Shown: positions 9,046-17,473, numbered from the stretch's first letter. The stretch: 64,000 bases of DNA from Gephyromycinifex aptenodytis (GCF_012277275.1 NZ_CP051155.1:1116001-1180000); one strand, 5' to 3'. Notes: a model not told the origin generated them from the letters alone. Numbers and translations: made by a program.

Positions 9046-10242
9046 TCAGGAACGGATCTTGTAGTCCTTGAGCAGCGCCCGACCGATGATCATCTTCTGG
9101 ATCTCGGCGGTGCCTTCACCGATGAGCAGCATCGGCGCTTCGCGGTAGAGCCGCTCGATCTCGTACTCCTTGGAGTAGCCGTAACCGCCGTGAATACGGA
9201 ACGACTGCTCAACCACGTCGGCGCAGTACTCGGCGGCCAGGTACTTGGCCATCCCGGCCTCGACGTCGTTGCGCTTGCCAGAGTCCTTGAGTTTGGCGGC
9301 CCTGACCATCATCTGGTGCCCGGCCTCGACCTTGGTGGCCATGTCGGCCAGGCGGAACAGGATCGCCTGGTGGTCGATGATCGGCTTGCCGAAGGTCTCG
9401 CGCTGTTGGGCGTAGGAGATGCCCAACTCGAACGCGCGGCGGCTGACACCGCAGGCGCGGGCGGCGACGTTGACGCGACCCACCTCGACGCCGTCCATCA
9501 TCTGGTAGAAACCCTTGCCGGGCTCGCCGCCCAGCAGCTCGGCGTCGGTGGTGCGGTAGTTCTCCAGGATGAGCTCGGTGGTATCGACGCCCTTGTAGCC
9601 CATCTTGTCGATCTTGCCGGGCACGGTGACGCCCTCGCCGACCTGGCCGAAGCCGGGCTCCTTCTCGACCAGGAACGTCGACATGTTCTTGTAGACGGAG
9701 TCGTGGCCGGTGTCGGTCTTGACGAGGACGGCCACCAGCGTGGAACTGCCGCCGTTGGTCAGCCACATCTTCTGCGCATTGATGACCCAGTCGTCACCGT
9801 CTTTGACGGCCTTGGACTTGATCGCCGAAACGTCCGAGCCACACCCGGGCTCGCTCATGGAGAACGCGCCGCGCACCTCGCCGGTGGCCATCCGGGGCAG
9901 GTACTTCTGCTTCTGCTCTTCGGTGCCGTGCTGCAGCAGCATGTACGCGACGATGAAGTGGGTGTTGATGATGCCGGACACACTCATCCAGCCCCGCGCG
10001 ATCTCTTCGACGCAGAGTGCATAAGTGAGCAGGGATTCGCCGAGTCCGCCGTACTCCTCGGGGATCATCAGGCCGAAGATCCCCATCTCCTTCATCGCCT
10101 CGACGATCTCGGTGGGGTACTCGTCCTTGTGTTCTAGTTCGGTGGCAACCGGGATGATCTGCTCCTCGACGAACTGTCGAACGAGCGAAATGAGCTCGGT
10201 CTGTTCCTCAGTGAGGCCCTCGGTCTTCTGCAGGCGGGACAT
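9046..10242 (-). CDS. Acyl-CoA dehydrogenase, possibly methylsuccinyl-CoA dehydrogenase
   Basis: FAD-dependent acyl-CoA dehydrogenase of 398 residues with the normal N-helical, beta and C-helical domains. The flavin-binding segments Phe-Ser-Met-Ser-Glu-Pro and Trp-Leu-Thr-Asn-Gly are visible. The C-terminal part has His-Gly-Gly-Tyr-Gly-Tyr followed by Tyr-Arg-Glu-Ala and Ile-Gly-Glu-Gly-Thr, where a catalytic Glu of this family lies. I recall very similar proteins beside the MaoC and CitE-like genes in Streptomyces ethylmalonyl-CoA clusters, and both partner families occur within 12 kb here. Electrons would pass to ETF. The start has a GAAAGGG-type site upstream. Dehydrogenation of another branched or short acyl-CoA is an alternative. 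Confidence 0.85.
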   Translation of the reverse strand: MSRLQKTEGLTEEQTELISLVRQFVEEQIIPVATELEHKDEYPTEIVEAMKEMGIFGLMIPEEYGGLGESLLTYALCVEEIARGWMSVSGIINTHFIVAYMLLQHGTEEQKQKYLPRMATGEVRGAFSMSEPGCGSDVSAIKSKAVKDGDDWVINAQKMWLTNGGSSTLVAVLVKTDTGHDSVYKNMSTFLVEKEPGFGQVGEGVTVPGKIDKMGYKGVDTTELILENYRTTDAELLGGEPGKGFYQMMDGVEVGRVNVAARACGVSRRAFELGISYAQQRETFGKPIIDHQAILFRLADMATKVEAGHQMMVRAAKLKDSGKRNDVEAGMAKYLAAEYCADVVEQSFRIHGGYGYSKEYEIERLYREAPMLLIGEGTAEIQKMIIGRALLKDYKIRS

Positions 10243-10422
10243 GTGGCGCCCTTTCGGTCAGCGTCGTCCGATACTGGGTTGAGTATGCCGTCCCTGGCCC
10301 CGACGTCAGCCGGGTACGGCTGTGAGCCCGCCCACGCGCGCATTCCCCGGTCGATCGCCTCAATCCTGGCTCGCCCATCGGTGCAGGTTCACTCGACCCA
10401 GCGACAACAGGGCGTTGGGACG

Positions 10423-10776
10423 TCACCAGGTACGGCGCAGTACCCCGATCGCGGCTTCGAGGTCGAGACCCCGAGCGCGGGCTGAGGCCGCGAACTGCGT
10501 TGCGGCCTCAGTCACCTCGTCGTCCTCATCGACGCGACCGCGCACCACGGTGCCGTGACGCCCGAGGGTTTCGACGTGGCCTTCGGCCTCCAACTGGCGG
10601 TAGGCCTTGGCCACGGTGTTCACGGCCACCCCGACTTCCCCGGCGAGTCCGCGCACCGTGGGCAGCCTCTCCCCCGTCGCCAACTCCCCTTCTCGCACCG
10701 CGACGACAACGTGGTCGACGATCTGCTGGAACGGGGGCACCGCACTGCTCGGGTCGATCCGGATCTCCAGGCTCAT
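10423..10776 (-). CDS. GntR-family regulator, YtrA subfamily
   Basis: Small DNA-binding regulator of 117 residues. The winged helix-turn-helix of the GntR family occupies residues 12-80, including Leu-Pro-Thr-Val-Arg-Gly-Leu-Ala and Val-Asn-Thr-Val-Ala-Lys-Ala-Tyr. The effector region after it is only about 40 residues, which is the YtrA subfamily layout. YtrA-type regulators usually control ABC transporter genes, but none adjoins this one: it lies between an acyl-CoA dehydrogenase and an L,D-transpeptidase on the same strand. The target is therefore unknown. The start ATG has CATGAT 6 nt upstream, compatible with leaderless translation. Confidence 0.85.
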   Translation of the reverse strand: MSLEIRIDPSSAVPPFQQIVDHVVVAVREGELATGERLPTVRGLAGEVGVAVNTVAKAYRQLEAEGHVETLGRHGTVVRGRVDEDDEVTEAATQFAASARARGLDLEAAIGVLRRTW

Positions 10777-10839
10777 ATCGCCATCATGCGCCTCGACATC
10801 GCGCCTGAAACGCCGCGGCAGGTCGATGTCGCTCGTTCG

Positions 10840-11679
10840 TCAGTAGACCAAGACGCGGTCACCGTTACGCAGACCGGAGGCGCCCCACAGCATGTCCATC
10901 GCAGCCATGCTCACGCGCGTACAACCATGGGAGGCGGGGTAGGCCGGGATACCACCGTCGTTGACGCCGTGGACGGCATAGCCGTTGTGGAAGTACTTGG
11001 GGCGGTAAAGCTTTCCAAGCGGCGCGACCCGCCACCCGTCCTGCTGCCGGTAGATGCGGTACGAGCCACGGGGCGTAGGCGTCGCGGGTGCGCCCGTACT
11101 GGTGTTGAGCACGTACCGGATGCTGCCGTTGGTCGCGAACGTCATCACCTGACGCTGCAGATCGACCTCCAGGACCCGACCGGTCGTGCTGCGCGCCCGG
11201 GGACGCACACCACGCTCGAGTGCCCTCCACGTCGCGGGGCCCGCCACGCCGTCCCGGCCCAACCCGGCCACCTTCTGTACTGCCATGACCGCCTGCGACG
11301 TCGAATGCCCGTACTGGCCGTCCGGCGCACCAACCCAGTAACCCAGCTTTCCCAGCTTCTGCTGCAAAGTGAGCACGGCCGGACCCCGCATCCCCGGCCG
11401 CAGGATCGACCCGGGAGCCGGCGCAGGTGTTGGCTTAGGCGCAGGCTTACCAGCAGGTGGCGGCACGGGCTTGCCAGCAGTTGGCGACGCAGGCTTACCA
11501 CCAGGCGCGGGCTTGCCAACCTGCGTCGGCGTAGGCGCCGGCTTGGGCGGCGCCTGAACCGGTCTCACGACCGTGCCGGATGCGGGCGCGGCCGAGGCGA
11601 GCGGTGTGCCGGCAATCGCCGCCCCCGGGGCACTCAAGACAGCAGCGGTGACCAACGCGATGACGAAACGACCAGACAT
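10840..11679 (-). CDS. Secreted L,D-transpeptidase (YkuD) with peptidoglycan-binding domain
   Basis: Exported cell-wall enzyme of 279 residues. Order of parts: signal peptide (about residues 1-30, ending Ala-Ser-Ala-Ala), a long Pro-rich linker with repeated Gly-Lys-Pro-x-Pro units (about 40-90), a PG_binding_1 domain (about 92-155), and a YkuD catalytic domain (about 165-279). The catalytic motif His-Gly...Ser-His-Gly-Cys-Thr-Arg-Val is intact, including the nucleophilic Cys. The family forms 3-3 peptide cross-links or attaches proteins to peptidoglycan. A strong GGGGGAGAG site precedes the ATG. The repetitive linker is probably a spacer through the wall. It stands alone on the minus strand. 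Confidence 0.92.
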   Translation of the reverse strand: MSGRFVIALVTAAVLSAPGAAIAGTPLASAAPASGTVVRPVQAPPKPAPTPTQVGKPAPGGKPASPTAGKPVPPPAGKPAPKPTPAPAPGSILRPGMRGPAVLTLQQKLGKLGYWVGAPDGQYGHSTSQAVMAVQKVAGLGRDGVAGPATWRALERGVRPRARSTTGRVLEVDLQRQVMTFATNGSIRYVLNTSTGAPATPTPRGSYRIYRQQDGWRVAPLGKLYRPKYFHNGYAVHGVNDGGIPAYPASHGCTRVSMAAMDMLWGASGLRNGDRVLVY

Positions 11680-12024
11680 CTCTCCCCCTTGCTCTGCCGC
11701 CTCCGCAGCGGCGCCCCCGCGCGGGCCCCTCCCCGCACGACCACGACCGATCAGGTCTTACGTCCAACTTAGTCTGCCGAGGTGACTCCCAGGGCCCGAC
11801 TCGGTCACTCCGATGACGAACGCCTCGTGGCGACGATCACAGAGCGTGCTTTGCGGAAACAGAGCCGCACCCGGAACCTGCACGCCGCTCGTTCCCGAGG
11901 GAATGACCCGCCCTGGCCTGCGACACGACACAGCGGGTAGCCGCGTCCTCCTCCGGGGAGGGGCGACTACCCGCTGGTTGATCGAAGTGCTGTGAACGGA
12001 CTACTGGTCGTGCGTGCTGCAGGC
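11680..12024. other. Intergenic region with a terminator only
   Basis: This 345-bp stretch holds the promoter of the L,D-transpeptidase gene near its low-coordinate end and the terminator of the lyase gene pair near its high-coordinate end. I see no coding sequence with homology and no RNA gene. Confidence 0.5.
11931..11976 (-). terminator. Terminator of the malyl-CoA lyase gene pair
   Basis: A 10-bp perfect outer stem CAGCGGGTAG/CTACCCGCTG encloses a second inner stem (CCTCC with GGAGG). It lies about 50 bp after the stop codon of the downstream lyase gene on the minus strand. Confidence 0.65.
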
Positions 12025-12912
12025 TCAGGCGTCGGCGTCGAGGGCCTGGATCGCTTCGTGCATCGTGAGGATGCGCTCAGCGGACTCCACATGCAGGTTC
12101 TCAATCATCTTGCCGTTGTACGTGACGACGCCGGAGCCCTTGCCCTCTTCCCACGCGGTCAGGATCCCCCGGGCCTCCTCCACCGCTTGCTCGTTCGGGG
12201 CGAAGGCTTCGTTGGCCCCAGCTACCTGACCGGGGTGGATGAGGGTCTTGCCGTCGAAGCCCATCTGACGGCCCTGCGTGCACTCGGCGAGGAACCCCTC
12301 GGTGTCCTTGACGTTGTTGTAGACGCCATCGACGATCGCCTTACCGGCCGCCCGCGCGCCCAACAGCGCCAGCTGCAGCCCGGCCAGTAACGGCTCCCGG
12401 CCCGGCACGTGCTCGGCGTACAACTCCTTGACCAAGTCGTTGGTGCCCATGACGAGCACCGAAAGCCGCGGCGAGGCCGAAGCGATCTCTTCGCAGTGCA
12501 GCATCGCCACCGGGGTCTCCACCATCGCCCACAGCGTCGTCTTCGCCGGCGCACCGGCCTTCTCCATGGCTGCCACCAGCTGGTGGACCTCATCGGCGGA
12601 GTTCACCTTCGGCACAGCGATCGCGTCCGGGCCGGCGGCACACGCTGCCGCCATGTCCTCCTCGTGCCACGGGGTGCCGATGCCGTTGATGCGGATGATG
12701 AGTTCGCGCCGTCCGTACTCTCCGCTACCGACCGCAGCGCACGCAGCCTGGCGCGCTTCAGGTTTCGCCTCCGGGGCGACCGCGTCTTCCAGGTCGAAGA
12801 TGATGCCGTCACACGGGATGCTCTTGGCCTTCTCCAACGCTCGTGCGTTCGAGGAGGGCATGTACAGCACGGAACGGCGCGGACGGAACCCCGCCTGCTT
12901 GTCCTGGCTCAT
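12025..12912 (-). CDS. HpcH/HpaI (CitE-like) CoA lyase or malyl-CoA thioesterase, Mcl2-like
   Basis: TIM-barrel CitE-family protein of 295 residues. Visible motifs: Phe-Asp-Leu-Glu-Asp-Ala-Val near residue 40 (metal and substrate site), Met-Val-Glu-Thr-Pro with the metal-binding Glu near residue 138, and Gly-Lys-Thr-Leu-Ile-His-Pro-Gly-Gln near residue 222, all typical of the CitE/Mcl group. Its gene is 1 bp downstream of a second, longer lyase gene, so the two are co-transcribed. In the ethylmalonyl-CoA pathway, Mcl1 is the malyl-CoA/beta-methylmalyl-CoA lyase and Mcl2 hydrolyses (S)-malyl-CoA; this shorter protein fits the Mcl2 role. Assignment between lyase and thioesterase is inference. 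Confidence 0.8.
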   Translation of the reverse strand: MSQDKQAGFRPRRSVLYMPSSNARALEKAKSIPCDGIIFDLEDAVAPEAKPEARQAACAAVGSGEYGRRELIIRINGIGTPWHEEDMAAACAAGPDAIAVPKVNSADEVHQLVAAMEKAGAPAKTTLWAMVETPVAMLHCEEIASASPRLSVLVMGTNDLVKELYAEHVPGREPLLAGLQLALLGARAAGKAIVDGVYNNVKDTEGFLAECTQGRQMGFDGKTLIHPGQVAGANEAFAPNEQAVEEARGILTAWEEGKGSGVVTYNGKMIENLHVESAERILTMHEAIQALDADA

Positions 12913-12913
12913 G

Positions 12914-14008
12914 TCAGGCCCCCTTCTGCTGCGCGGCAGCTTTGGCCTGGGCGTACTTCTCTTTCAGCTCCGGGTCGACTTCAGCCAGCTGCTCGGCCAG
13001 CGTCACCACGACCTGGCATTGCTTACAGGAGGCGTCGTCTTCCATCTTGCCGTCGACCATCACCGCGCCACTGCCGTCGCCCATCGCTTCGACAACCTCG
13101 TAGGCGTGCTCGACCTCCTTGGGGTCGGGGCTGAACACCCGGTTGGCGATCTCGATCTGCTTGGGGTGCAGTGTCCAGGTGCCGACGCAGCCGAGCAGGA
13201 ACGCGTTACGGAACTGGTCTTCGCACGCCACGACGTCGGTGATGTCGCCGAACGGCCCGTAGTAGGCGAACATGCCGTGCATCGCGCAGGCGTCGACCAT
13301 GCGGGCGATCGTGTAGTGCCACAGATCCTGCTGGAACACGGCGCGCTCGCCGTGGATGTCGTAGGTGTCCGCGTCGTTCTTCGCCGCGTCCGCGCGCACC
13401 AGGTAGCCGGGGTGCCCGCCACCGACGCGGGTGGTCTTCATGCGCCGGTCAGCGGCCAGGTCGGCCGGGCCCAGGGAGATGCCCTGCATGCGCGGGCTCG
13501 CGCCGCAGATCTGCTCAACGTTGGCCATGCCGCGCGCGGTCTCCAAGATGGCGTGCACGAGGATCGGCCGCGTCAAGCCGGCTTTAGCCTCCAGTTGGGC
13601 CAGCAGACGGTCGACGTAGTGGATGTCCTCCGCGCCCTGCACCTTGGGGATCATCACGACGTCGAGCTTGTCGCCGATCTTGGCCACCAAAGTGCTGATG
13701 TCATCCAGGAACCACGGCGAGTCCAGCGCATTCAAGCGAGTCCACAACTGCGTCGGGCCGAAGTCCGTGCTCGTCGCGATCTCCACCAGGCCGTTGCGGG
13801 CCGCTTCCTTGTTCTCGACCTTGATCGCGTCTTCCAGGTTGCCCAGCAGAACGTCGACCTTGCCGACCATCCCCGGGATCTTCGCCGCCATCTTGGCGTT
13901 ACTCGGGTCGAAGAAGTGGATCGCGCGGCTGGGCCGCGACGGGATCTCCCGCAGGGGCGCCGGAGCCCCCACTGCCAGCGGGACGAAGAAGTCCTTCGCG
14001 CTACGCAT
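12914..14008 (-). CDS. Malyl-CoA/beta-methylmalyl-CoA lyase-like, Mcl1 type
   Basis: HpcH/HpaI aldolase-family protein of 364 residues, longer than CitE and close to Mcl1-type lyases. It contains Gly-Asn-Leu-Glu-Asp-Ala-Ile near residue 55, Ile-Leu-Glu-Thr-Ala-Arg-Gly with the metal-binding Glu near residue 153, and His-Pro-Lys-Gln-Ile near residue 282. The C-terminal tail has a Cys-x-x-Cys pair (Cys-Lys-Gln-Cys) and is rich in Lys and Ala. Known family reactions are cleavage or formation of malyl-CoA (acetyl-CoA plus glyoxylate) and beta-methylmalyl-CoA (propionyl-CoA plus glyoxylate). It is first in a two-gene operon; the ATG has AGGCAGG upstream. It belongs with the MaoC and acyl-CoA dehydrogenase genes in a proposed pathway. 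Confidence 0.82.
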   Translation of the reverse strand: MRSAKDFFVPLAVGAPAPLREIPSRPSRAIHFFDPSNAKMAAKIPGMVGKVDVLLGNLEDAIKVENKEAARNGLVEIATSTDFGPTQLWTRLNALDSPWFLDDISTLVAKIGDKLDVVMIPKVQGAEDIHYVDRLLAQLEAKAGLTRPILVHAILETARGMANVEQICGASPRMQGISLGPADLAADRRMKTTRVGGGHPGYLVRADAAKNDADTYDIHGERAVFQQDLWHYTIARMVDACAMHGMFAYYGPFGDITDVVACEDQFRNAFLLGCVGTWTLHPKQIEIANRVFSPDPKEVEHAYEVVEAMGDGSGAVMVDGKMEDDASCKQCQVVVTLAEQLAEVDPELKEKYAQAKAAAQQKGA

Positions 14009-14335
14009 ACCTGCCTACCCTCTACGCCGTCGTGTGCTGATACCCGGGCCGACGCGGCAGGTGGCCGACGCAAACCCAGCTCGATCGACCGGCTCGTGAG
14101 CTCATCCGGGACCGACGCTGGCGACTGTAGCAGCGGGCCCATACCGATAGCCGGGACGAAAACGAGAGGATCGCCACCCCGGGCACGAAGGCCGGGCTCG
14201 AGGCTGACGGCGGGACCACCCGAGACCCCCAGAGCCGTCCCCGAACACGTCACCCCTGGTCAGCCGCGGAGGACCCGAACACGTCCCCATGACTTGGTGT
14301 CCACCGATTTTGCTGCCGCCGGTACCCTGGCGGGT
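14009..14335. other. Divergent promoter region, lyase operon and MgtE_N/CBS gene
   Basis: This 327-bp region separates divergent genes and shows no coding sequence with homology and no RNA gene. Apart from the -10 hexamer of the rightward gene I recognise no specific regulator site. Confidence 0.45.
14323..14328 (+). promoter_or_regulatory. -10 hexamer TACCCT, leaderless start
   Basis: TACCCT is followed by 7 nt and then the GTG at 14336. There is no Shine-Dalgarno sequence. It fixes the start of the MgtE_N/CBS protein, whose frame otherwise stays open for nearly 2 kb upstream. Confidence 0.6.
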
Positions 14336-15622
14336 GTGAGCCAACAGACCCGCGTCTTCGTCGCTCGCCTCGCGGGCCTTGCCGTTTTCGACCCGATGGG
14401 CGATCAGGTCGGCGTGGTGCGTGACGTCGTCGTCACCTTCTCCGCAGCACGCCGCCATCCGCACGCCGTGGGTATGGTCGTCGAGGTCGCCGGGCGACGC
14501 CGCGTTTTCGTGCCCATGACCCGCGTGACCAGCATCGATGGTGGCCAAGTCATCACCACCGGGCTGGTGAATATGCGCCGCTTCGAGCAACGCCCCAGCG
14601 AAGTCCTCGTCGTCGCGGAACTCTTCGAACGGGATGTCAGCGTTCATGAGATAGACGAGGAGCCCTACGCCGCCACCGTCGAAGACGTCGCCATCGAGAA
14701 GGTCCGGATGCGCGAGTGGTCCATCGAGAAGGTCTTCGTGCGCAAGGTCGCCCCCGGCGAACGTCAGACCCGTTTCCCGCGATTGGGGCGGCGCCGGGGT
14801 GAGACCCGCCTGGTCGAGATCGACGAGGTGACCGGTCTGCGAGCCTCAACCCCCGACCAGGGCGCCGATCTGCTGCTGGAGAACTATGACGACCTCAAGG
14901 CTGCCGACCTGGCCGAGGTGATCCGCGATCTGCAGCCCAGCCGGCGCATCCAGGTCGCCTCGGCACTGGGAAATGAGAAGCTCGCCGACGTCCTGGAGGA
15001 GTTGCCCGAGGAGGAGCAGGTCGAGATCCTCGCCGCGTTGGATTCGGATCGCGCCGCTGACGTCCTGGAGGCCATGCAACCTGACGACGCCGCCGACCTG
15101 CTCTCCGAGCTGACCCCCGAGGCGCAGGAGCGCTATCTGCGCTTGATGGAGCCCGATGACGCTGCCGACCTACGCCGCCTGCTCACCTACGACGAGGACA
15201 CCGCCGGCGGCCTGATGACCACCGAACCGGTCATCTTGCCCCCGGAGGCCACCATCGCCGAGGCGCTGGCTGTGGTGCGCCGGGTCGAGCTGTCCACCGC
15301 GCTGGCCGCGATGGTCTATGTGTGTCGCGCGCCGCTGGAGACGCCGACCGGCCGCTTCCTGGGCGTCGTGCATATTCAGAAGCTGCTTCGCGAACCTCCC
15401 CATGAAGCGGTCGGTTCGATCATCGACAAAGACATCGAGGCGCTGCTTCCCACTGCATCCGTCGGCACCATCACCCGCGAACTGGCAACGTACAACCTCG
15501 TCTCGTTGCCGGTGGCCGACGAGGAGAACCATTTGCTCGGCGCGGTGACCGTCGATGACGTCCTGGACCACTTGCTGCCCCAGGACTGGCGCGACGAACG
15601 TCAGGAGGAGACCCATGGCTGA
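14336..15622 (+). CDS. Soluble MgtE_N and CBS-domain protein with PRC-barrel-like N terminus
   Basis: Predicted cytosolic protein of 428 residues with three parts: a PRC-barrel-like domain (about residues 5-80, Phe-Asp-Pro-Met-Gly-Asp-Gln-Val-Gly-Val-Val-Arg-Asp), an acidic superhelical MgtE_N domain (about 175-285, with repeated Asp-Asp-Ala-Ala-Asp-Leu segments), and a CBS pair (about 295-425). The five-helix Mg channel domain of true MgtE is absent. It resembles mycobacterial Rv1232c. The downstream DUF1003 membrane protein overlaps it by 8 bp, so the two may act together, perhaps as a Mg or nucleotide-sensing module. The channel or effector it serves is unknown. Confidence 0.8.
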   Translation: MSQQTRVFVARLAGLAVFDPMGDQVGVVRDVVVTFSAARRHPHAVGMVVEVAGRRRVFVPMTRVTSIDGGQVITTGLVNMRRFEQRPSEVLVVAELFERDVSVHEIDEEPYAATVEDVAIEKVRMREWSIEKVFVRKVAPGERQTRFPRLGRRRGETRLVEIDEVTGLRASTPDQGADLLLENYDDLKAADLAEVIRDLQPSRRIQVASALGNEKLADVLEELPEEEQVEILAALDSDRAADVLEAMQPDDAADLLSELTPEAQERYLRLMEPDDAADLRRLLTYDEDTAGGLMTTEPVILPPEATIAEALAVVRRVELSTALAAMVYVCRAPLETPTGRFLGVVHIQKLLREPPHEAVGSIIDKDIEALLPTASVGTITRELATYNLVSLPVADEENHLLGAVTVDDVLDHLLPQDWRDERQEETHG

Positions 15623-16319
15623 ACCCCGGGATCGGATCGACCAACCCCGCGAGCGCACCCGACGCGGGCTGCGGATCCCACACATGGACCCGGAGGTTTT
15701 CGGCAAGTCCAGTGAGGGCTTCGCCCGGTTCATGGGCACGCCGCAGTTCCTCATCTATATGACGATCTTCGTCGCGGCGTGGCTGGCCTGGAACACCTTC
15801 CTGCCCAAAGAAGCCCAGTTCGACCCGCGCGAACTCAACTACACCCTGCTCACCCTGATCCTGTCGCTGCAGGCCTCCTATGCTGCGCCGCTGATCCTGC
15901 TGGCCCAGAACCGTCAGGACGACCGCGACCGGGTCGCTCTGGAGCAGGACCGGGCCCGTGATGAGCGCAACCTCGCCGACACCGAGTACCTCACCCGCGA
16001 GGTCGCAGCTCTGCGGATCGCCATGCGCGAGGTGGCCACCCGCGACTTCCTGCGCTCTGAGCTGCGGGATCTGCTAGAAGACATGGAGAGCCGCAAGGAT
16101 GAGGACGAGGAAACGGCGTCGACCAACTCCTCTCCTCGGCCCGGCAAGAAGAAGCGCAAGCAGCAGGGCCGCCCCGCCGAGTCGTTCCCGATGCCGGTAG
16201 ACAACGCAGACAACCAGGCCGAACACCTCGGAGCGTTCGTCGCGCCTTCACTGCCCCAACCCCAGGCCGTGACCCCGCAGCCTGATGCCCCGTCCAGTCA
16301 GTACAGACCCTCCCCCTAG
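15615..16319 (+). CDS. DUF1003 membrane protein
   Basis: Membrane protein of 234 residues. Two hydrophobic helices (about residues 47-65 and 78-100) flank the conserved DUF1003 core with Phe-Leu-Pro and Asp-Pro-x-Pro-Phe-like segments. A helical, Asp/Glu/Arg-rich coiled-coil region follows (about 105-165), and then a low-complexity Lys/Pro/Gln tail. Function of DUF1003 is not known. The ATG at 15615 lies inside the end of the upstream gene (8-bp overlap) with AGGAGGAG just before it, so translation is probably coupled. The same pair occurs in mycobacteria (Rv1231c/Rv1232c). Its stop codon forms part of the -10 element of mrp. Confidence 0.8.
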   Translation: MAEPRDRIDQPRERTRRGLRIPHMDPEVFGKSSEGFARFMGTPQFLIYMTIFVAAWLAWNTFLPKEAQFDPRELNYTLLTLILSLQASYAAPLILLAQNRQDDRDRVALEQDRARDERNLADTEYLTREVAALRIAMREVATRDFLRSELRDLLEDMESRKDEDEETASTNSSPRPGKKKRKQQGRPAESFPMPVDNADNQAEHLGAFVAPSLPQPQAVTPQPDAPSSQYRPSP

Positions 16320-16322
16320 AGT
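16317..16322 (+). promoter_or_regulatory. -10 hexamer TAGAGT, leaderless start of mrp
   Basis: TAGAGT is followed by 6 nt and the ATG at 16329. Its first three bases are the TAG stop codon of the DUF1003 gene, so the promoter is embedded in the upstream cistron. Confidence 0.55.
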
Positions 16323-16328
16323 GGGATC

Positions 16329-17456
16329 ATGTCTGCACCCAGCCGCGAAACCCTCCTGACGGCTCTCGCGGGAGTCGAGGATCCTGAGATTCACAAGCCC
16401 ATTACCGAACTCGGCATGGTCGGTGGGCTTGATGTCGACGACGCCGGTCGGGTAGCCGTCACGATCCTGCTCACCGTTGCCGCTTGTCCGCTCAAATCGA
16501 AACTTCAGAGCGATGTGACGCTGGCGCTACTGGCTGTCGACGGCGTCACCGCCGTCGACGTCACCCTCGGCGTGATGAGCGACGAGCAGCGAGCGGCTCT
16601 GCGCCAGCACCTGCGCGGCGGTGCCACCGAGCGCGAGATCCCCTTCGCCAAACCCGAATCCCTTACCCGCGTCTACGCGGTCGCCTCCGGTAAGGGCGGC
16701 GTGGGTAAGTCCTCGGTGACTGCCAACCTCGCGGTTTCGCTGGCCGACGCCGGCCTGCGGGTCGGGGTCGTCGACGCCGACATCTACGGCTTCTCCATTC
16801 CCCGCATGATCGGGGTGGACCGAGCACCCACCCAGGTCGACGACATGATCATGCCGCCCGAGGCCGGCGGCGTGAAGGTCATCTCGGTCGGGATGTTCGT
16901 GCCCGACAACCAGCCGGTCGTGTGGCGAGGTCCGATGCTGCACCGCGCGCTGCAGCAGTTCCTCGCTGATGTCTTCTGGGGCGACCTGGACGTGCTGCTG
17001 CTCGACCTGCCCCCGGGCACCGGTGACGTCGCGATCTCGGTCGCCCAGCTCATCCCCGGCACAGAGATCCTCGTCGTCACCACCCCGCAGCAGGCAGCCG
17101 CCGAGGTCGCCGAACGCGCCGGCGCCATCGCCACCCAGACCCATCAGCGGGTAGCCGGCGTCATCGAGAACATGTCCTGGCTCGAGATGCCTGACGGCAC
17201 CCGGCAGGATCTGTTCGGCTCCGGCGGTGGACAGCGCGTCGCGGACTCCCTGACCCGACTGCTCGGCACCGAGATTCCGCTACTGGGACAGATCCCCATC
17301 GACGTCACCCTGCGGGAAGGCTCCGACGCAGGCGCCCCGGTGGTGCGATCCAACCCCGACGGCCCTGCCGGGGTCGCCCTGCGCGCGATCGCCAAGGGCC
17401 TGGCCAATCGTTCACGCGGGCTGGCCGGGCGCAAGCTGGGGCTGACGCCGCAATGA
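16329..17456 (+). CDS. mrp: Mrp/ApbC-family iron-sulfur carrier ATPase
   Basis: P-loop NTPase of 375 residues thought to carry or transfer Fe-S clusters. A MIP18/DUF59 domain (about residues 7-85) is followed by the ParA/MinD-like ATPase domain with the deviant Walker A Ser-Gly-Lys-Gly-Gly-Val-Gly-Lys-Ser (about 120-128), switch Asp-Ala-Asp-Ile-Tyr-Gly, and Asp-Leu-Pro-Pro-Gly-Thr-Gly-Asp. The Cys-x-x-Cys pair that binds the bridging cluster in many Mrp proteins (after Asn-Met-Ser) is not present; the segment reads Met-Ser-Trp-Leu-Glu-Met instead. Synteny with tatB and sigE matches the mycobacterial Rv1221-Rv1232 region. Start assigned by homology and a leaderless promoter. Confidence 0.92.
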   Translation: MSAPSRETLLTALAGVEDPEIHKPITELGMVGGLDVDDAGRVAVTILLTVAACPLKSKLQSDVTLALLAVDGVTAVDVTLGVMSDEQRAALRQHLRGGATEREIPFAKPESLTRVYAVASGKGGVGKSSVTANLAVSLADAGLRVGVVDADIYGFSIPRMIGVDRAPTQVDDMIMPPEAGGVKVISVGMFVPDNQPVVWRGPMLHRALQQFLADVFWGDLDVLLLDLPPGTGDVAISVAQLIPGTEILVVTTPQQAAAEVAERAGAIATQTHQRVAGVIENMSWLEMPDGTRQDLFGSGGGQRVADSLTRLLGTEIPLLGQIPIDVTLREGSDAGAPVVRSNPDGPAGVALRAIAKGLANRSRGLAGRKLGLTPQ

Positions 17457-17473
17457 CGCTGAGTCGCTGAGAA

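Noticed and set aside
11410-11550. Repeated Gly-Lys-Pro codons in the L,D-transpeptidase gene as a CRISPR-like or mobile repeat
   Set aside because: The repeats are imperfect, coding, and form a normal Pro-rich linker after a signal peptide; there are no spacers.
12428-14335. A 5' extension that would make the MgtE_N/CBS protein over 1000 residues
   Set aside because: The extension is antisense to both lyase genes and lacks family similarity; the leaderless promoter and the PRC-like N terminus place the start at 14336.
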